64,000 nucleotides of DNA from Dreissena polymorpha (GCF_020536995.1 NC_068362.1:101708689-101772688), one strand, 5' to 3'. Positions 36,834-49,315 are shown, numbered from the stretch's first letter. Made by a program: numbers and translations. The notes: a model not told the origin generated them from the letters alone.

Positions 36834-37735
36834 GGCCCTGGCTTGTGCTAGATACTTTGGAACTATAGTTCATACCACACTAATAAGTTTTGAATGTAAA
36901 GATGTCTATTGTTTCATAATATTCATGCATATACATCTTACTTTACTGTGTAAACTTAAAGAAGTCATTTATTATTGAACACTTCCTAATTATTGTTTAC
37001 AAGAACTACCTTTACTTTCAATTTGTTCTGGTAACCACCTTCATAATTAATGATGAGGAAAAATGCTTTTAGCAGTTAACTCTAAAAAGGTTTATGGTTT
37101 GAGTTCCATAGTTTAGGATATTTCAAACAATTTTGAATTAAAAAAAAAATTCCCAAGTGTACCCGTCCATTGCTGCAATATAGAAAATCAGATTCCACAA
37201 CACAGCAGTAATACGTACTGTATACCAATAAACATGTGTATCGAGTTGAGTCAAATTCAAACTGCAAAGGTTATACCGGTAACTCTGATGGTATCAGTTA
37301 TAGAATTAAAATGTGTTTTTTTCCATAAATCCAAGGCCAATAACTATAATAAATTATCAGTTATAGAATTGCATATACTTCACGTTTCTTATGCTCTTGC
37401 ATAAGTCAAACTAAATATTAAATGATTTCAACCTTAACAAGACAAATGTTTTGCATTCACTTCCCTACTGTAAATGCAGGTCCCTGGTTACAACTAATGA
37501 CCACATGTTGAAGAATAGACAAGACCCGGGAGAGACACCAGCACAGAGATGAATCAGATTAACTGGAGCTACATACAGCTCAAGAAAAACCTTCAGGGGC
37601 CAGTCTAAATGTTCTGATAATCATAATAGAGTGTGCTTTGTGTTTTATTGCTAAGAACTTTGGCTGCTCTGTATCCAATATCTGAAGTGGTATTTTATAA
37701 AGATTTTGGAAAAAAAGCCTTTATACATGTATGTG

Positions 37736-37925
37736 AAGTGTCGTTCCAGATTAGCTTATGTGGTCCACACATTATCTAGGACAACACTTTCGGCCTAGAC
37801 TGGATTTTGTTTTCAAAATACTTTCTTTACACGAAATATCTCATAAAACCAGAAAGTGTCTTTCCAGATTAGCCTGTGCGGACCGTACAAGTTAATCTGC
37901 GACGACACCCCATTTTCCCAGAGCA
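37736..37925. repeat. Foldback repeat, 'GATTAGCCTGTGCGG' family
   Basis: GTGTCGTTCCAGATTAGC at one end and AAAGTGTCTTTCCAGATTAGCC inside, with GACGACACCCCATTTTCCCA at the other end. Related sequences at 40495-40690, 42603-42790 and their duplicates share the AGATTAGC and GGAAAGTGT modules. I recall this as one of the commonest dispersed repeats of bivalves. Confidence 0.65.
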
Positions 37926-38284
37926 AGGGTCAATTGTATTTATTTCATTTCAATATTCACATCCCCTTAAGTTTAGGATCATACAAATTCTAAATGCCTA
38001 TTTATTGTAAGCTGAATATTCAATCATAACCAAAAAGTGTCATAAGATCTTTGTTAAGACAAGACCCTGAATTCTAGCATTTAATGAGCTTATGTGCTTT
38101 TCCGCACTTATTCTATGTCTTTTATTAGTAAAAGATGAACACTAGCAACAGTATAATTTGCTACCAAAAATGTTTTCCATATATTACTTTTTTTACATGA
38201 AAGAAGTTTTCACATGTAAAAAAAAGTTTGGAAAACAAAATGACATGTATTAATATCTTTGTGGTTTAATTATCTTGGCTGTTT

Positions 38285-38460
38285 TAGGAGAAAACCCGAG
38301 GTATTGTCATAGGTAGCTTGTTGTCTGCCGTCCAGCGTCTGCTGTCCGCGTTGTGCTAAAACCTAAACATTGGCTCTAAGACAAAAGTCCTTTCACCTAC
38401 AACTTTGGAACTTCATATGTATCTGCTGTAATTCCTTAAAAAACAAAACAATGGCTTCAT
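38285..38460 (+). repeat. Dispersed repeat ('ACCTACAACTTTG-AACTTCATAT' family)
   Basis: AACCCGAGGTATTGTCATAG, GCGTTGTGCTAAAACCTAAA, ATTGGCTCTAAGACAAAAG, CACCTACAACTTTGGAACTT. The second half is shared with 40065-40130 and 46089-46153. Confidence 0.6.
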
Positions 38461-38762
38461 GGATTTGTATATTTGCAATAATTGTTAGTTTTATTTTATT
38501 TTATCTTATTTTATAAGATATAATTTTCATTTTATATTATATATAATTATCATATATAATTATCATATTAAACTAGAAAATAGTGACCAAGAACAAAAGA
38601 AATAAGTACATGTTTTACACCATTCTTTACCTACAGCAAGAAAACACTTCGCAAGCAAATTCTTATTAACAAAAACGAAACAAAACATATATTTCGGTTG
38701 AGGTTAAAGACCTATAAATATAAGATCACTTGGTTCAACAAAACACATATCCTCTTTTTCAA

Positions 38763-38960
38763 TATAAAGAAGTGAAACTCCAGCTGCTGGAGCAGTATTG
38801 AATTTTCATTAAAAACAATTAGTTGGTCCTTTATTTAAGGCAAGTGACCGATTGCCCAAACAGTACAAAACAGCACAATACAGCACAATACAAACCAACA
38901 TAAACACAAAATATGAATAAAGCTGGGGTCACCGCCTTGGAACGGTCAATGCAAAGCAAG
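38763..38960 (-). repeat. Interspersed ~210-bp repeat, copy 3
   Basis: Reverse-strand match to 206-446, from AAGTGAAACTCCAGCTGCTG to GGAACGGTCAATGCAAAGC. All landmark blocks are present. Confidence 0.75.
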
Positions 38961-39698
38961 ACTATAAATCAGGGTTGGAAAAACAGTACGCAAACTGATC
39001 CCAGGTCACTTATTCAGCACCTAGGAATTATAAAAATTAATACCAGTTAATTGGTCACTGATTCACCAGAAAAAACATACCTATGAACTTACCAAAAAAG
39101 GAGAAACCGATTAATACCAGTTAGCAATTTGTGGAAAACTATTTAACGGGAAATCTGGAGATAGCCGACCTATGACGATCGAAATCACACCCCTAGTAAA
39201 AGTATTTAAGCTTCACGCAAACCGTATTTTCTGTCTCGTTTTACAGGTATGATTCTTATAATTATTTACATTTTAGATATTCTTTTGTTGTTTGTATTAT
39301 TTTACTAAGTGCGATAATTTATAGATAATTACTGATTTTAGTTGTATCTGGATGTTATTGTTATAATTAATAACATTATATTGTTAACTCTACCGGATTA
39401 TTCGGAATGTAAACAATTGTGTATAATGTATAATAACTGGACCGCAAACTGATATAACAAATATTAAAGTATAGGCTTATAAGTGTTAGTTACTGAAATC
39501 CTGTGTTTCTGAAAATTACTGTAGAAGTATTTTATTGTAAATTCTATATGACATGCTATTATAAACTGTGCATGTAGATTCGCATGTATATTATTTGAAA
39601 ATATTATAATATTTCTTTGTCTTGCTTTGCAGAAATAAAATTGAACTGCCTTGGCAAGATCGTTGGTTTTTAATTATTATCATCAAACCATCAGGCAA

Positions 39699-39815
<117 letters not shown>

Positions 39816-39963
39816 GTGCTTAACGCGGAAATGGAAAAAACATTTCATGAATAACATTAAACACACGAAGTAAACATCAAGATATCATAAAATATCCATA
39901 AGATCCCGAGTAGGAAATAAAATATAATCGGTTGTAAATAGGACCGGTTATACTGCACCTTGA

Positions 39964-40130
39964 TGATTTCTACACGCCACACCCATTTTAAGGTCACCAG
40001 GTCAGTTTTGTGTCACTAGGTCAAAAGGTCAAGGTCACTGTGACCTCTAATAGGAAACTTTAACAGGCTCTAAAATCAAATTGCTTTCACCTACAACTTT
40101 GAAACTTCATATATAGATGCACCTTGACGA
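39964..40130 (+). repeat. Dispersed repeat with GGTCAAGGTCACTGTGACC core, truncated
   Basis: Contains AAGGTCACCAGGTCAG, GGTCAAGGTCACTGTGACC and CACCTACAACTTTGAAACTT. Copy 2 of the duplication has a longer version (45988-46260) ending GGCACCCGCTATGCGGTGCT. The missing 210 bp after 40130 suggests a deletion here. Confidence 0.65.
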
Positions 40131-40494
40131 CAGCAGTGCACTCTGACATGTATTAGTAGGTTTTGATCTTATATTGCACCAGTGTTAATATTGTTTTGAA
40201 AACAATTGTATGATCATGGTAAAGTTGCTAATGTTTAGTGATAAGAAGTATATGTGGGATACAATAGCAATAAGACCAGAGGGATCATTTTGTTTTCAGA
40301 TAATGTTTAAGTAATGTGTGTTTCATCCTAATATTTATTTAACCAGTATGCCATGTAATACATATTTTTCTAATAAAATCGTAAAAAAGGTTATTAAGTA
40401 TTTAGATTATGTTGACACGCTATTTCATGATGGATGGCTTCGTCCACAGTCATTACAAGACACACAGCAACAACATAATTGAGCCTCGGTCTTT

Positions 40495-40690
40495 GAAAAT
40501 GGGTCTTAATGCATGTGTGACAAGTGTTAATCCGGGCAAAGCAGCGAAGAACTTTCCGTTTAATAAAATGTTTTGATAAAAATGTCTCTGGCGGAAAGTG
40601 TTGTCCCTGATAAGCCTGTGCTGACGGCTATTGCTAATCTGAGACAACATTTTGAGCACATGCATTTAGTCCAAATTTCCCAGAGCCAGA
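40495..40690. repeat. Foldback repeat, 'GGCGGAAAGTGTTG' family
   Basis: Related to 37736-37925. A GGCGGAAAGTGTTGTCCCTG module is followed by AAGCCTGTGCTGACGG and CTAATCTGAGACAACATTTT. A 70-codon minus frame across it is incidental. Duplicate at 46728-46923. Confidence 0.65.
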
Positions 40691-41689
40691 CTCAAATGTT
40701 TAAGCAATGCATGTTACATTAAGAAATGTATCCAATTAAGAGCAGCAATAGTGGTTTGCAATTTATTGAAAATCTCATAATTGTTCAAATAAAAAGATTT
40801 ATTCATTATTTACAACAAGATGCAATTATCTTTCTAAAACAACAACACAATTGGCATTTCAGGTAAAGGCTATACACACTAGATGATTAATTTAACTGGT
40901 ATTTATTATAAACAATACCATGCTAAAAAGTACATACGGTTCTCACTATTCCATTCATCGCAATTCATATCGAATTCAACAACAACTACCATAAACAACA
41001 TACCCATTTGCATCTTTTAAAAGGTACAAGTATTTCAAATGCTATTTCAAAACACAACATACATGTATCATGGAAACAACATGTTGACTTTTGAAGAGGC
41101 ACTGTCATATAAAGCTCTGTCTTAAAATGCACGTTCTTAGTCATCAAGATAGAAAATTACGGCACCTCTTCGAATCCTTTAAAATATATTGGTACAAACA
41201 AAATAAACACAAACTAATACTGATAAAACAACCGGTGACACGCAGTTTGAAGTCTGGTTGTCTGGTTTAACACCTTTTATGTAATGTCAAAATATTATTT
41301 TTATCTTTAGACATTTCTGGCTTGTTATAAAAAAAACATAATCCACAAGGTAAATATCAACAATAATATTTTGAGTTATATCTAAGAAAAGGTTGTTGTT
41401 GTTGTTTTTCAAAATCATTAACCTCAAGTGTAAAAAATCTTGTATAATCTATATAAAAATTCATTTTAAAATCATTGTTCAAATTTCTTGAATCATTAAC
41501 AATAGTTTTCTAATAAACGTTCAATCATGTATTTACATGATATTTTTAGTATATTCATTTAGGAAATACCACTAGTACATAATAATGTTATTTATCATGT
41601 CTTTTGCTTGTTCTAATTCTGCAATAATTTAAAAGCAGACGAGAAGTCTTTTTCACAAAATCCGTGATTAGTCATGATGCAGTATATCT

Positions 41690-42010
41690 GATGAAAAAAC
41701 GACCCATATGGTGTCGGTGACTTCACTGCCGTCACTGCGTTTTGAGCAAGACCCAGGTCCTACAATGTTGAACATCAATGTTTATGAGCCGTGTCGTGCG
41801 AAATGGGACTAAGAATCTAACTTCAACAGATGCGACAAGAAAAAACTGCAGACCAGCGTGCGCATCTGAATACCCGTCTGTCATAAAGTCACACAAGGTT
41901 TTGTGGTCTCATAAGCGGAAATTATGACTCCTTATCAGAGTGTTCGCATGGAAGAGATATATCTGCAGCACGGCGCTGATATGTCCTAAGACCCATTTTT
42001 GCATGAGCTT
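41690..42010. repeat. Dispersed repeat (MITE-like), copy in duplication 1
   Basis: Contains GAGCCGTGTCGTGCGAAATG, GACCAGCGTGCGCATCTG, AAGCGGAAATTATGACTCCT, GCAGCACGGCGCTGATATGT and AAGACCCATTTTTGCATGAG. I recall these modules as a dispersed bivalve repeat; the assignment is from memory. Confidence 0.45.
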
Positions 42011-42404
42011 CTGAAGTAAATTTCTCCTTTAGACATTTGTTGTGATCAAAACCTCAAAGATAGCATGCTGGTATATACTGTTTTATAACTTTTTAAATGT
42101 GGTAAAATAAGAAGCATCTGTGGATTCTGCGCCATAATAAAACTATAAAAGGAAAATAAATCCAAAAACTACAAGAAAAATCAAAATCAGAAGCACTTAT
42201 AGTAGAGGAATCGTTCGTACAATGATTAAGGGCTAGTCTATAGATGCATTTTAACATTATTGTTTTCACAAGAATAGCTGGATGTGGAAGTTCTGCTATT
42301 GCAGTGGTATATTGAATACTTACTTAGGTGACCGGAGATCCGCATTGTCATGACAAAACCTCATCAACTTTAAAAACAAACACACATATAAGTTATTCAC
42401 TCAC

Positions 42405-42560
42405 CTTGGAAATAAAGGGTGTCCCGAATCCACCATTGGAGTGATTGCTCGTTGGAGCCCCCTACACGACACCAGGGCCTTAGTTTAACATTTAAGAAGA
42501 TAAGCATCGCCCTAAACGCATGTTTAGTACCTTGGCAAGCAGCAATTGACACAGCCGGAC
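42405..42560 (-). CDS. Candidate internal exon, unknown protein (R2)
   Basis: On the minus strand an acceptor GTGTTATTGCAG precedes 156 open bases, followed by a strong donor CCAAG|GTGAGTG. The open frame (phase 1 to phase 1) includes AACQGTKHAFRAMLIFLNVK, then LRPWCRVGG and LQWWIRDTLYFQ. I do not recognise the family. If spliced to a second acceptor at TTTGTTTTTAAAG (about 42370), the frame ends after six residues (VDEVLS). The phase does not fit the upstream candidate at 43294-43490, so a link between them is unproven. Codon patterns are also open on the plus strand, which weakens the case. Exact duplicate at 48636-48791. Confidence 0.3.
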
Positions 42561-42602
42561 CTGCAATAACACAACATTCTGAGAAAACACAGCTGAAAGC
42601 AT

Positions 42603-42790
42603 GTTCATAATGTCTTCACAGATTAGCATGTGCAGTCTGCACAGGCTTTTATGATGACATTTTCCGCATTTATGGTATTTTCGTAATTTCGTTTAAAGGA
42701 AGTCTTTTCTTACTAAAATTCATTAGGCGGAAAGTGTCGTTCCTGATTAGCCTCATTAATCTGGGACAATACTTTACTCATTGAGCCTGT
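42603..42790. repeat. Foldback repeat of the 'GATTAGC' family
   Basis: CACAGATTAGCATGTGCAGT at one end and GGCGGAAAGTGTCGTTCCTG then ATCTGGGACAATACTTTACT at the other form imperfect inverted halves. Duplicate at 48834-49020. Confidence 0.65.
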
Positions 42791-43084
42791 GTTCCCATAA
42801 GTTATAACAATATAAATGTGTGGTCATAACAAAGTGATATGTTACTGCAGGATCACATTTTGAATTTTGCATTTATAAATTTTCTTTTTGACTATTAACT
42901 CTGGCAAATATTATTAATTAATATAAATTGGTGTGTACTCAAACAACAAATGATTCAAGACAACTGATAAAGGATATCATTTTTTTTAATAGTAGACCAA
43001 TTATGAAATCAATTCTCCAAATGTATACTATCGCTTTCTAGTCTGCCACCTGGATGCCTAACCAGTAGGCCTACTTGTGTCTGA

Positions 43085-43283
43085 TGGTGATTGATGCATT
43101 GTGGTTCAGTGATGCTACGCTTGACCACCAATCCAAAAGTCTAAGAATCGAATTCCGGGCAAGGCAGTGGGTTTTGTTAGAGATAATGTCCATGTTTCCA
43201 ACCCGACTAGAGGAGAACTTGTATGAAACCCAGAGGGTAGCCCAAGTATATGTGCTTTTATAGCGTAAATAAATAAAAAAAAG
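43085..43283 (+). mobile_element. tRNA-derived SINE (in duplication copy 1)
   Basis: TGGTTCAGTGATGC (A-box-like) and GAATCGAATTCCGG (B-box-like) are in tRNA spacing. A body follows (GGGTTTTGTTAGAGATAATG) with an A-rich tail (AAATAAATAAAAAAAA). Duplicate at 49316-49514. Confidence 0.5.
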
Positions 43284-43293
43284 TAGAACTTAC

Positions 43294-43490
43294 CTAGGCA
43301 TCATTTTTCTCAAAGCGATTACAACAGGAATAAGGTGTCGATAGTGGGATTCCAAGCAAAACAAACCAATAGGCATTATGTAGACGGGTACATTTTTTAC
43401 TCTGTTACCTCTTTTTACGGAGGATTCCAGAGATAGTCGATGTATTGATTTTTGATGTTTAGAGTGATCTCCCGGCAATAGTAATTCACG
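43294..43490 (-). CDS. Candidate exon, unknown protein (R1)
   Basis: On the minus strand an acceptor-like AACCTAATTCCAG precedes 197 bases that are open throughout in one frame and end at a strong donor CCTAG|GTAAGT. The frame contains RELLLPGDHSKHQKSIHRLS, SSVKRGNRVKNVPVYIMP and YRHLIPVVIALRKMMP. No family recognised, no signal peptide. A second frame is also open for 24 codons. Exact duplicate at 49526-49722. Treat as a weak prediction. Confidence 0.28.
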
Positions 43491-44389
43491 CTGGAATTAG
43501 GTTTTTTAATACTGGTTCCCCTTTTCGCATTGTGAACTATTTATAATGGCGGTGTTTGCAAAACCAAAGACTAATTATAAATCAGAGACGCACTGGCAAT
43601 CGACTTAAGAAGTATTAATACAAATTCCAAACGTTTAAGTGCAGTTGTCAATAACACACGAAGTAGACATATATATGAAGTAATTATAAACTTATCAATA
43701 TGTGACAATGAGATGAAGTGTTTGCATAGCAAATGTAACTAGGCAAAATACAACTACCATGTATCTGAAAGCATATGACAGTAGTTAAAATAAACAATGT
43801 CATTTAACATCATGCATGGACTTGCGGATAGTCCCTTCGATAGTTGTTACAACGATATTTCAACGAAAGGAGCTTGTTTTCGCGACCTTTGACTGGAATT
43901 CACGCATGTACAAATCACCTTCTTTCATTAGGGGCGTACTACATATACATTAGGCGTAAAGAAGTACCTAATGTAAATGCCATTCAATATCGCCTTTCAT
44001 ACTAAGATAGTAAAATTTCTTCTGAGTTGCTCGCGCCCTCTTCAAGTGTCAGCGATGACAGCGCTTCATACCCATAACAATGCATAATCGACTAAGCGTT
44101 TATAAAAAATACAGGTGTTTGTAATTATCATTTATTACATGTAGTTTGGGATGTATTTGTATGCTTGAAATAATTTCGAAGTATTTACAATCGATTTTCA
44201 AATTGAACATTAAAGTACATAAGCAAATGATTTTTTTATATACTCCAACTTATCTTAGTTAATATTGAAATCAAGTAAAGTATTAAACTACTTCGCGCGT
44301 ATTATACTAAAGTTCTTACATATTGCATTGGCCTTGCATGTCGGTGTACGTTTAACATCTGGTAATGTTTTTTTCTATATAATGCCATA

Positions 44390-44495
44390 AAAATTGTCCA
44401 TGCATCATCCCATAACAATGGAACATTTATTGCCCATGCATCATTCCATAACAATGGCACATTTATTGTCCATGCATCATCCCAAAACAATGGAA
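44390..44495 (-). repeat. 36-bp tandem repeat, 3 units
   Basis: Three in-phase units of 36 bp around CATGCATCATCCCATAACAA. The minus frame reads WDDAWTINVPLL-like dodecapeptides, but there is no start, splice site or flanking domain. Duplicate at 50622-50727. Confidence 0.7.
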
Positions 44496-44921
44496 AATCT
44501 ATTGTGCATTTCGAAGTGACACATGTCGGGGATAGGTTTTCTGAAAAATTAATGTGCTGTCAAAATAGCTGTCGTACACTAACCCTGTTGTTACACGGGT
44601 ATTAGCGAGTACGTTAATGTTTTCTTCGGTATTCCTTGAGTGGAGCTCGACTTTTTATGGCTAATGCATGCTCAAAAATAAAATAAAATGATACAACAGC
44701 GGCATCTGCTTGAGGTTAATATAATACTATATGTAACGCACTGCGCGCTAACCTAGATCGAATACGATAATTATTTATCGATGAAATGATACGTTTCAAG
44801 TTGTGACTTTATATGTCAGTCAAACAATGAAATAATTCACATGTGAAACAAGCTATCACGTCACACGTTGTAACGACACAACACAAACATTAGTTGTTTT
44901 TGTGTATTACGAGAAGTAGAA

Positions 44922-44990
44922 TCAGTGTACTTAATATATGGTAGATCAGTGTACTTAATATATGGTAGATCAGTGTACTTAATATATGGT
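44922..44990. repeat. 24-bp satellite, ~3 units (duplication copy 1)
   Basis: Units contain TATGGTAGATCAGTGTACTT. The corresponding position in copy 2 (52654-53382) holds about 30 units. Confidence 0.9.
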
Positions 44991-45121
44991 AATGTCACGT
45001 TTTCACCAAATGCAAGACATAAAACATGTACTGGTTGCTGAATAATACTTATTTAGTATTGTCAACACAAAACACATTGTCGGTACTAGTCGCTCCTTAT
45101 TGCGATATTCTTCATCTCAAC

Positions 45122-45554
45122 TTAATTCACTGAATTCCCTTGCCAGCCAACGTAATTCCCTTTCCCGTCTACTTCGTTCCATTGCCAGCCCACATTATTC
45201 CCATACCCGCTCACATCATTCCCTTGCGATCCAACGGCATTCCCGAACCCGCGCACGGCATTACCTTGCGAGCCGACGTCATTCCCTTGCCACCCCCCCC
45301 CTGATTTTTTTTTAAAGTTACGACATAAAAACATAATCCATGTTGCTAATGTTTTATTTTTATTAAAGTAGTGTACGAACTGAGATGAAACATGGATAAT
45401 GTAAGTGCTGTATTCCTGTTTTACCAAAGTCTTTATATGCAAATAGTTAACAAAAAATGTGGCACTTGTAATACACCTGTACTTGAAATACATATTTTAA
45501 AAATGCAATAAATGTTAGAACAACTTGCATACTTACAAAGTCCGGGGTAGGAGT
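45122..45554 (-). pseudogene. Orphan copy of the last two exons of gene A
   Basis: The segmental duplication carries an 18-nt microexon (45537-45554, ACTCCTACCCCGGACTTT, with donor GTAAGTATG) and the heptad exon (45122-45300, 179 nt, ending TAA). Both match gene A's exons at 53929-53946 and 53515-53693 exactly. The signal-peptide exon is absent because the duplication breakpoint lies in the preceding intron, so no secreted product is expected. The shared 3' UTR end is also present (45032-45046). The intron poly-T run differs by one base from copy 2, so an unspliced frame through the intron (123 codons) is not conserved and not meaningful. Confidence 0.75.
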
Positions 45555-45987
45555 CTACACATATTAACAAAATTTCATTAAATTAGTGATCATTCATTCT
45601 TCATATAAGTCAACAGCTTTTTAAAATAAAATACTGTTTTGTTTGGAATAATTGAGCTATGCTTAAGCTATAATAACGAATTTATGCCAGGAAATCAACC
45701 AAAACAAAGGGGCTATTTAATGATAAACTAAATGCTAGTATAATATAACCAATATATAAATACCGATAAGGTAAGCGACACCATATTTAATCCGATTCAT
45801 GCATTGAGACAATAATTAGTCCTGTAAAACTATTGAATTAATATAACGCGGAAATGGAAAAAACATTTCATGAATAACATTAAACACACGAAGTAAACAT
45901 CAAGATATCATAAAATATCCATAAGATCCCGAGTAGGAAATAAAATATAATCGGTTGTAAATAGGACCGGTAATACTGCACCTTGAT

Positions 45988-46260
45988 GATTTCTACACGT
46001 CACACCCATTTTAAGGTCACCAGGTCAGTTTTGTGTCACTAGGTCAAAAGGTCAAGGTCACTGTGACCTCTAATAGGAAACTTTAACAGGCTCTAAAATC
46101 AAATTGCTTTCACCTACAACTTTGAAACTTCATATATAGATGCACCTTGACGAGTTCTACATGCACACCCATTTTTAGGTAACCAGGTCAAAGGTCAAGG
46201 TCATTAATTCAAAACTGCACCACAGCCAAGCATTGGCACCCGCTATGCGGTGCTCTTGTT
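45988..46260 (+). repeat. Dispersed repeat with GGTCAAGGTCACTGTGACC core, long form
   Basis: Continues past the copy 1 truncation with GAGTTCTACATGCACACCCA, CCAGGTCAAAGGTCAAGG and an end AGCATTGGCACCCGCTATGC. The terminal CCCGCTATGCGGTGCTCTTG could form a short hairpin near its end. Confidence 0.6.
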
Positions 46261-46727
46261 GCATTTATTTTACACGAATTATACAACCATGATGAAGTAT
46301 ATGTAATTAACAAATATACATCAGTTTATTTATTGTGCATCCATGCATTTACATATAACCAGACAGCAGTGCACTCTGACATGTATTAGTAGGTTTTGAT
46401 CTTATATTGCACCAGTGTTAATATTGTTTTGAAAACAATTGTATGATCATGGTAAAGTTGCTAATGTTTAGTGATAAGAAGTATATGTGGGATACAATAG
46501 CAATAAGACCAGAGGGATCATTTTGTTTTCAGATAATGTTTAAGTAATGTGTGTTTCATCCTAATATTTATTTAACCAGTATGCCATGTAATACATATTT
46601 TTCTAATAAAATCGTAAAAAAGGTTATTAAGTATTTAGATTATGTTGACACGCTATTTCATGATGGATGGCTTCGTCCACAGTCATTACAAGACACACAG
46701 CAACAACATAATTGAGCCTCGGTCTTT

Positions 46728-46923
46728 GAAAATGGGTCTTAATGCATGTGTGACAAGTGTTAATCCGGGCAAAGCAGCGAAGAACTTTCCGTTTAATAAA
46801 ATGTTTTGATAAAAATGTCTCTGGCGGAAAGTGTTGTCCCTGATAAGCCTGTGCTGACGGCTATTGCTAATCTGAGACAACATTTTGAGCACATGCATTT
46901 AGTCCAAATTTCCCAGAGCCAGA
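46728..46923. repeat. Duplicate of foldback repeat 40495-40690
   Basis: Identical sequence in duplication copy 2. Confidence 0.65.
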
Positions 46924-48635
46924 CTCAAATGTTTAAGCAATGCATGTTACATTAAGAAATGTATCCAATTAAGAGCAGCAATAGTGGTTTGCAATTTATT
47001 GAAAATCTCATAATTGTTCAAATAAAAAGATTTATTCATTATTTACAACAAGATGCAATTATCTTTCTAAAACAACAACACAATTGGCATTTCAGGTAAA
47101 GGCTATACACACTAGATGATTAATTTAACTGGTATTTATTATAAACAATACCATGCTAAAAAGTACATACGGTTCTCACTATTCCATTCATCGCAATTCA
47201 TATCGAATTCAACAACAACTACCATAAACAACATACCCATTTGCATCTTTTAAAAGGTACAAGTATTTCAAATGCTATTTCAAAACACAACATACATGTA
47301 TCATGGAAACAACATGTTGACTTTTGAAGAGGCACTGTCATATAAAGCTCTGTCTTAAAATGCACGTTCTTAGTCATCAAGATAGAAAATTACGGCACCT
47401 CTTCGAATCCTTTAAATATATTGGTACAAACAAAATAAACACAAACTAATACTGATAAAACAACCGGTGACACGCAGTTTGAAGTCTGGTTGTCTGGTTT
47501 AACACCTTTTATGTAATGTCAAAATATTATTTTTATCTTTAGACATTTCTGGCTTGTTATAAAAAAAACATAATCCACAAGGTAAATATCAACAATAATA
47601 TTTTGAGTTATATCTAAGAAAAGGTTGTTGTTGTTGTTTTTCAAAATCATTAACCTCAAGTGTAAAAAATCTTGTATAATCTATATAAAAATTCATTTTA
47701 AAATCATTGTTCAAATTTCTTGAATCATTAACAATAGTTTTCTAATAAACGTTCAATCATGTATTTACATGATATTTTTAGTATATTCATTTAGGAAATA
47801 CCACTAGTACATAATAATGTTATTTATCATGTCTTTTGCTTGTTCTAATTCTGCAATAATTTAAAAGCAGACGAGAAGTCTTTTCACAAAATCCGTGATT
47901 AGTCATGATGCAGTATATCTGATGAAAAAACGACCCATATGGTGTCGGTGACTTCACTGCCGTCACTGCGTTTTGAGCAAGACCCAGGTCCTACAATGTT
48001 GAACATCAATGTTTATGAGCCGTGTCGTGCGAAATGGGACTAAGAATCTAACTTCAACAGATGCGACAAGAAAAAACTGCAGACCAGCGTGCGCATCTGA
48101 ATACCCGTCTGTCATAAAGTCACACAAGGTTTTGTGGTCTCATAAGCGGAAATTATGACTCCTTATCAGAGTGTTCGCATGGAAGAGATATATCTGCAGC
48201 ACGGCGCTGATATGTCCTAAGACCCATTTTTGCATGAGCTTCTGAAGTAAATTTCTCCTTTAGACATTTGTTGTGATCAAAACCTCAAAGATAGCATGCT
48301 GGTATATACTGTTTTATAACTTTTTAAATGTGGTAAAATAAGAAGCATCTGTGGATTCTGCGCCATAATAAAACTATAAAAGGAAAATAAATCCAAAAAC
48401 TACAAGAAAAATCAAAATCAGAAGCACTTATAGTAGAGGAATCGTTCGTACAATGATTAAGGGCTAGTCTATAGATGCATTTTAACATTATTGTTTTCAC
48501 AAGAATAGCTGGATGTGGAAGTTCTGCTATTGCAGTGGTATATTGAATACTTACTTAGGTGACCGGAGATCCGCATTGTCATGACAAAACCTCATCAACT
48601 TTAAAAACAAACACACATATAAGTTATTCACTCAC

Positions 48636-48791
48636 CTTGGAAATAAAGGGTGTCCCGAATCCACCATTGGAGTGATTGCTCGTTGGAGCCCCCTACACGA
48701 CACCAGGGCCTTAGTTTAACATTTAAGAAGATAAGCATCGCCCTAAACGCATGTTTAGTACCTTGGCAAGCAGCAATTGACACAGCCGGAC
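48636..48791 (-). CDS. Duplicate of candidate exon R2
   Basis: Identical to 42405-42560, including the GCAG acceptor and GTGAGT donor on the minus strand. The same cautions apply. Confidence 0.28.
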
Positions 48792-48833
48792 CTGCAATAA
48801 CACAACATTCTGAGAAAACACAGCTGAAAGCAT

Positions 48834-49020
48834 GTTCATAATGTCTTCACAGATTAGCATGTGCAGTCTGCACAGGCTTTTATGATGACATTTTCCGCAT
48901 TTATGGTATTTTCGTAATTTCGTTTAAAGGAAGTCTTTTCTTACTAAAATTCATTAGGCGGAAAGTGTCGTTCCTGATTAGCCTCATTAATCTGGGACAA
49001 TACTTTACTCATTGAGCCTG
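48834..49020. repeat. Duplicate of foldback repeat 42603-42790
   Basis: Identical sequence in duplication copy 2. Confidence 0.65.
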
Positions 49021-49315
49021 TGTTCCCATAAGTTATAACAATATAAATGTGTGGTCATAACAAAGTGATATGTTACTGCAGGATCACATTTTGAATTTTG
49101 CATTTATAAATTTTCTTTTTGACTATTAACTCTGGCAAATATTATTAATTAATATAAATTGGTGTGTACTCAAACAACAAATGATTCAAGACAACTGATA
49201 AAGGATATCATTTTTTTTAATAGTAGACCAATTATGAAATCAATTCTCCAAATGTATACTATCGCTTTCTAGTCTGCCACCTGGATGCCTAACCAGTAGG
49301 CCTACTTGTGTCTGA

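Larger units (their letters stand above)
39824..45846. repeat. Segmental duplication, copy 1 (6.0 kb)
   Basis: Starts CGCGGAAATGGAAAA and ends TTGAATTAATATAA. Copy 2 follows head to tail at 45847. The copies are identical over most of their length, differing by rare single bases and homopolymer lengths. Relative to copy 2, this copy lacks 210 bp after 40130 and about 2.2 kb around 44922 (a unique insert plus most satellite units). The left junction and inter-copy junction share TAA microhomology. An assembly artefact (two haplotypes joined) is an alternative. Confidence 0.9.

Noticed and set aside
45301-45493. Unspliced extension of the heptad exon into a 123-codon frame
   Set aside because: It runs through the intron, and a one-base difference in the poly-T run destroys it in the duplicate copy. 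The spliced model explains both copies.
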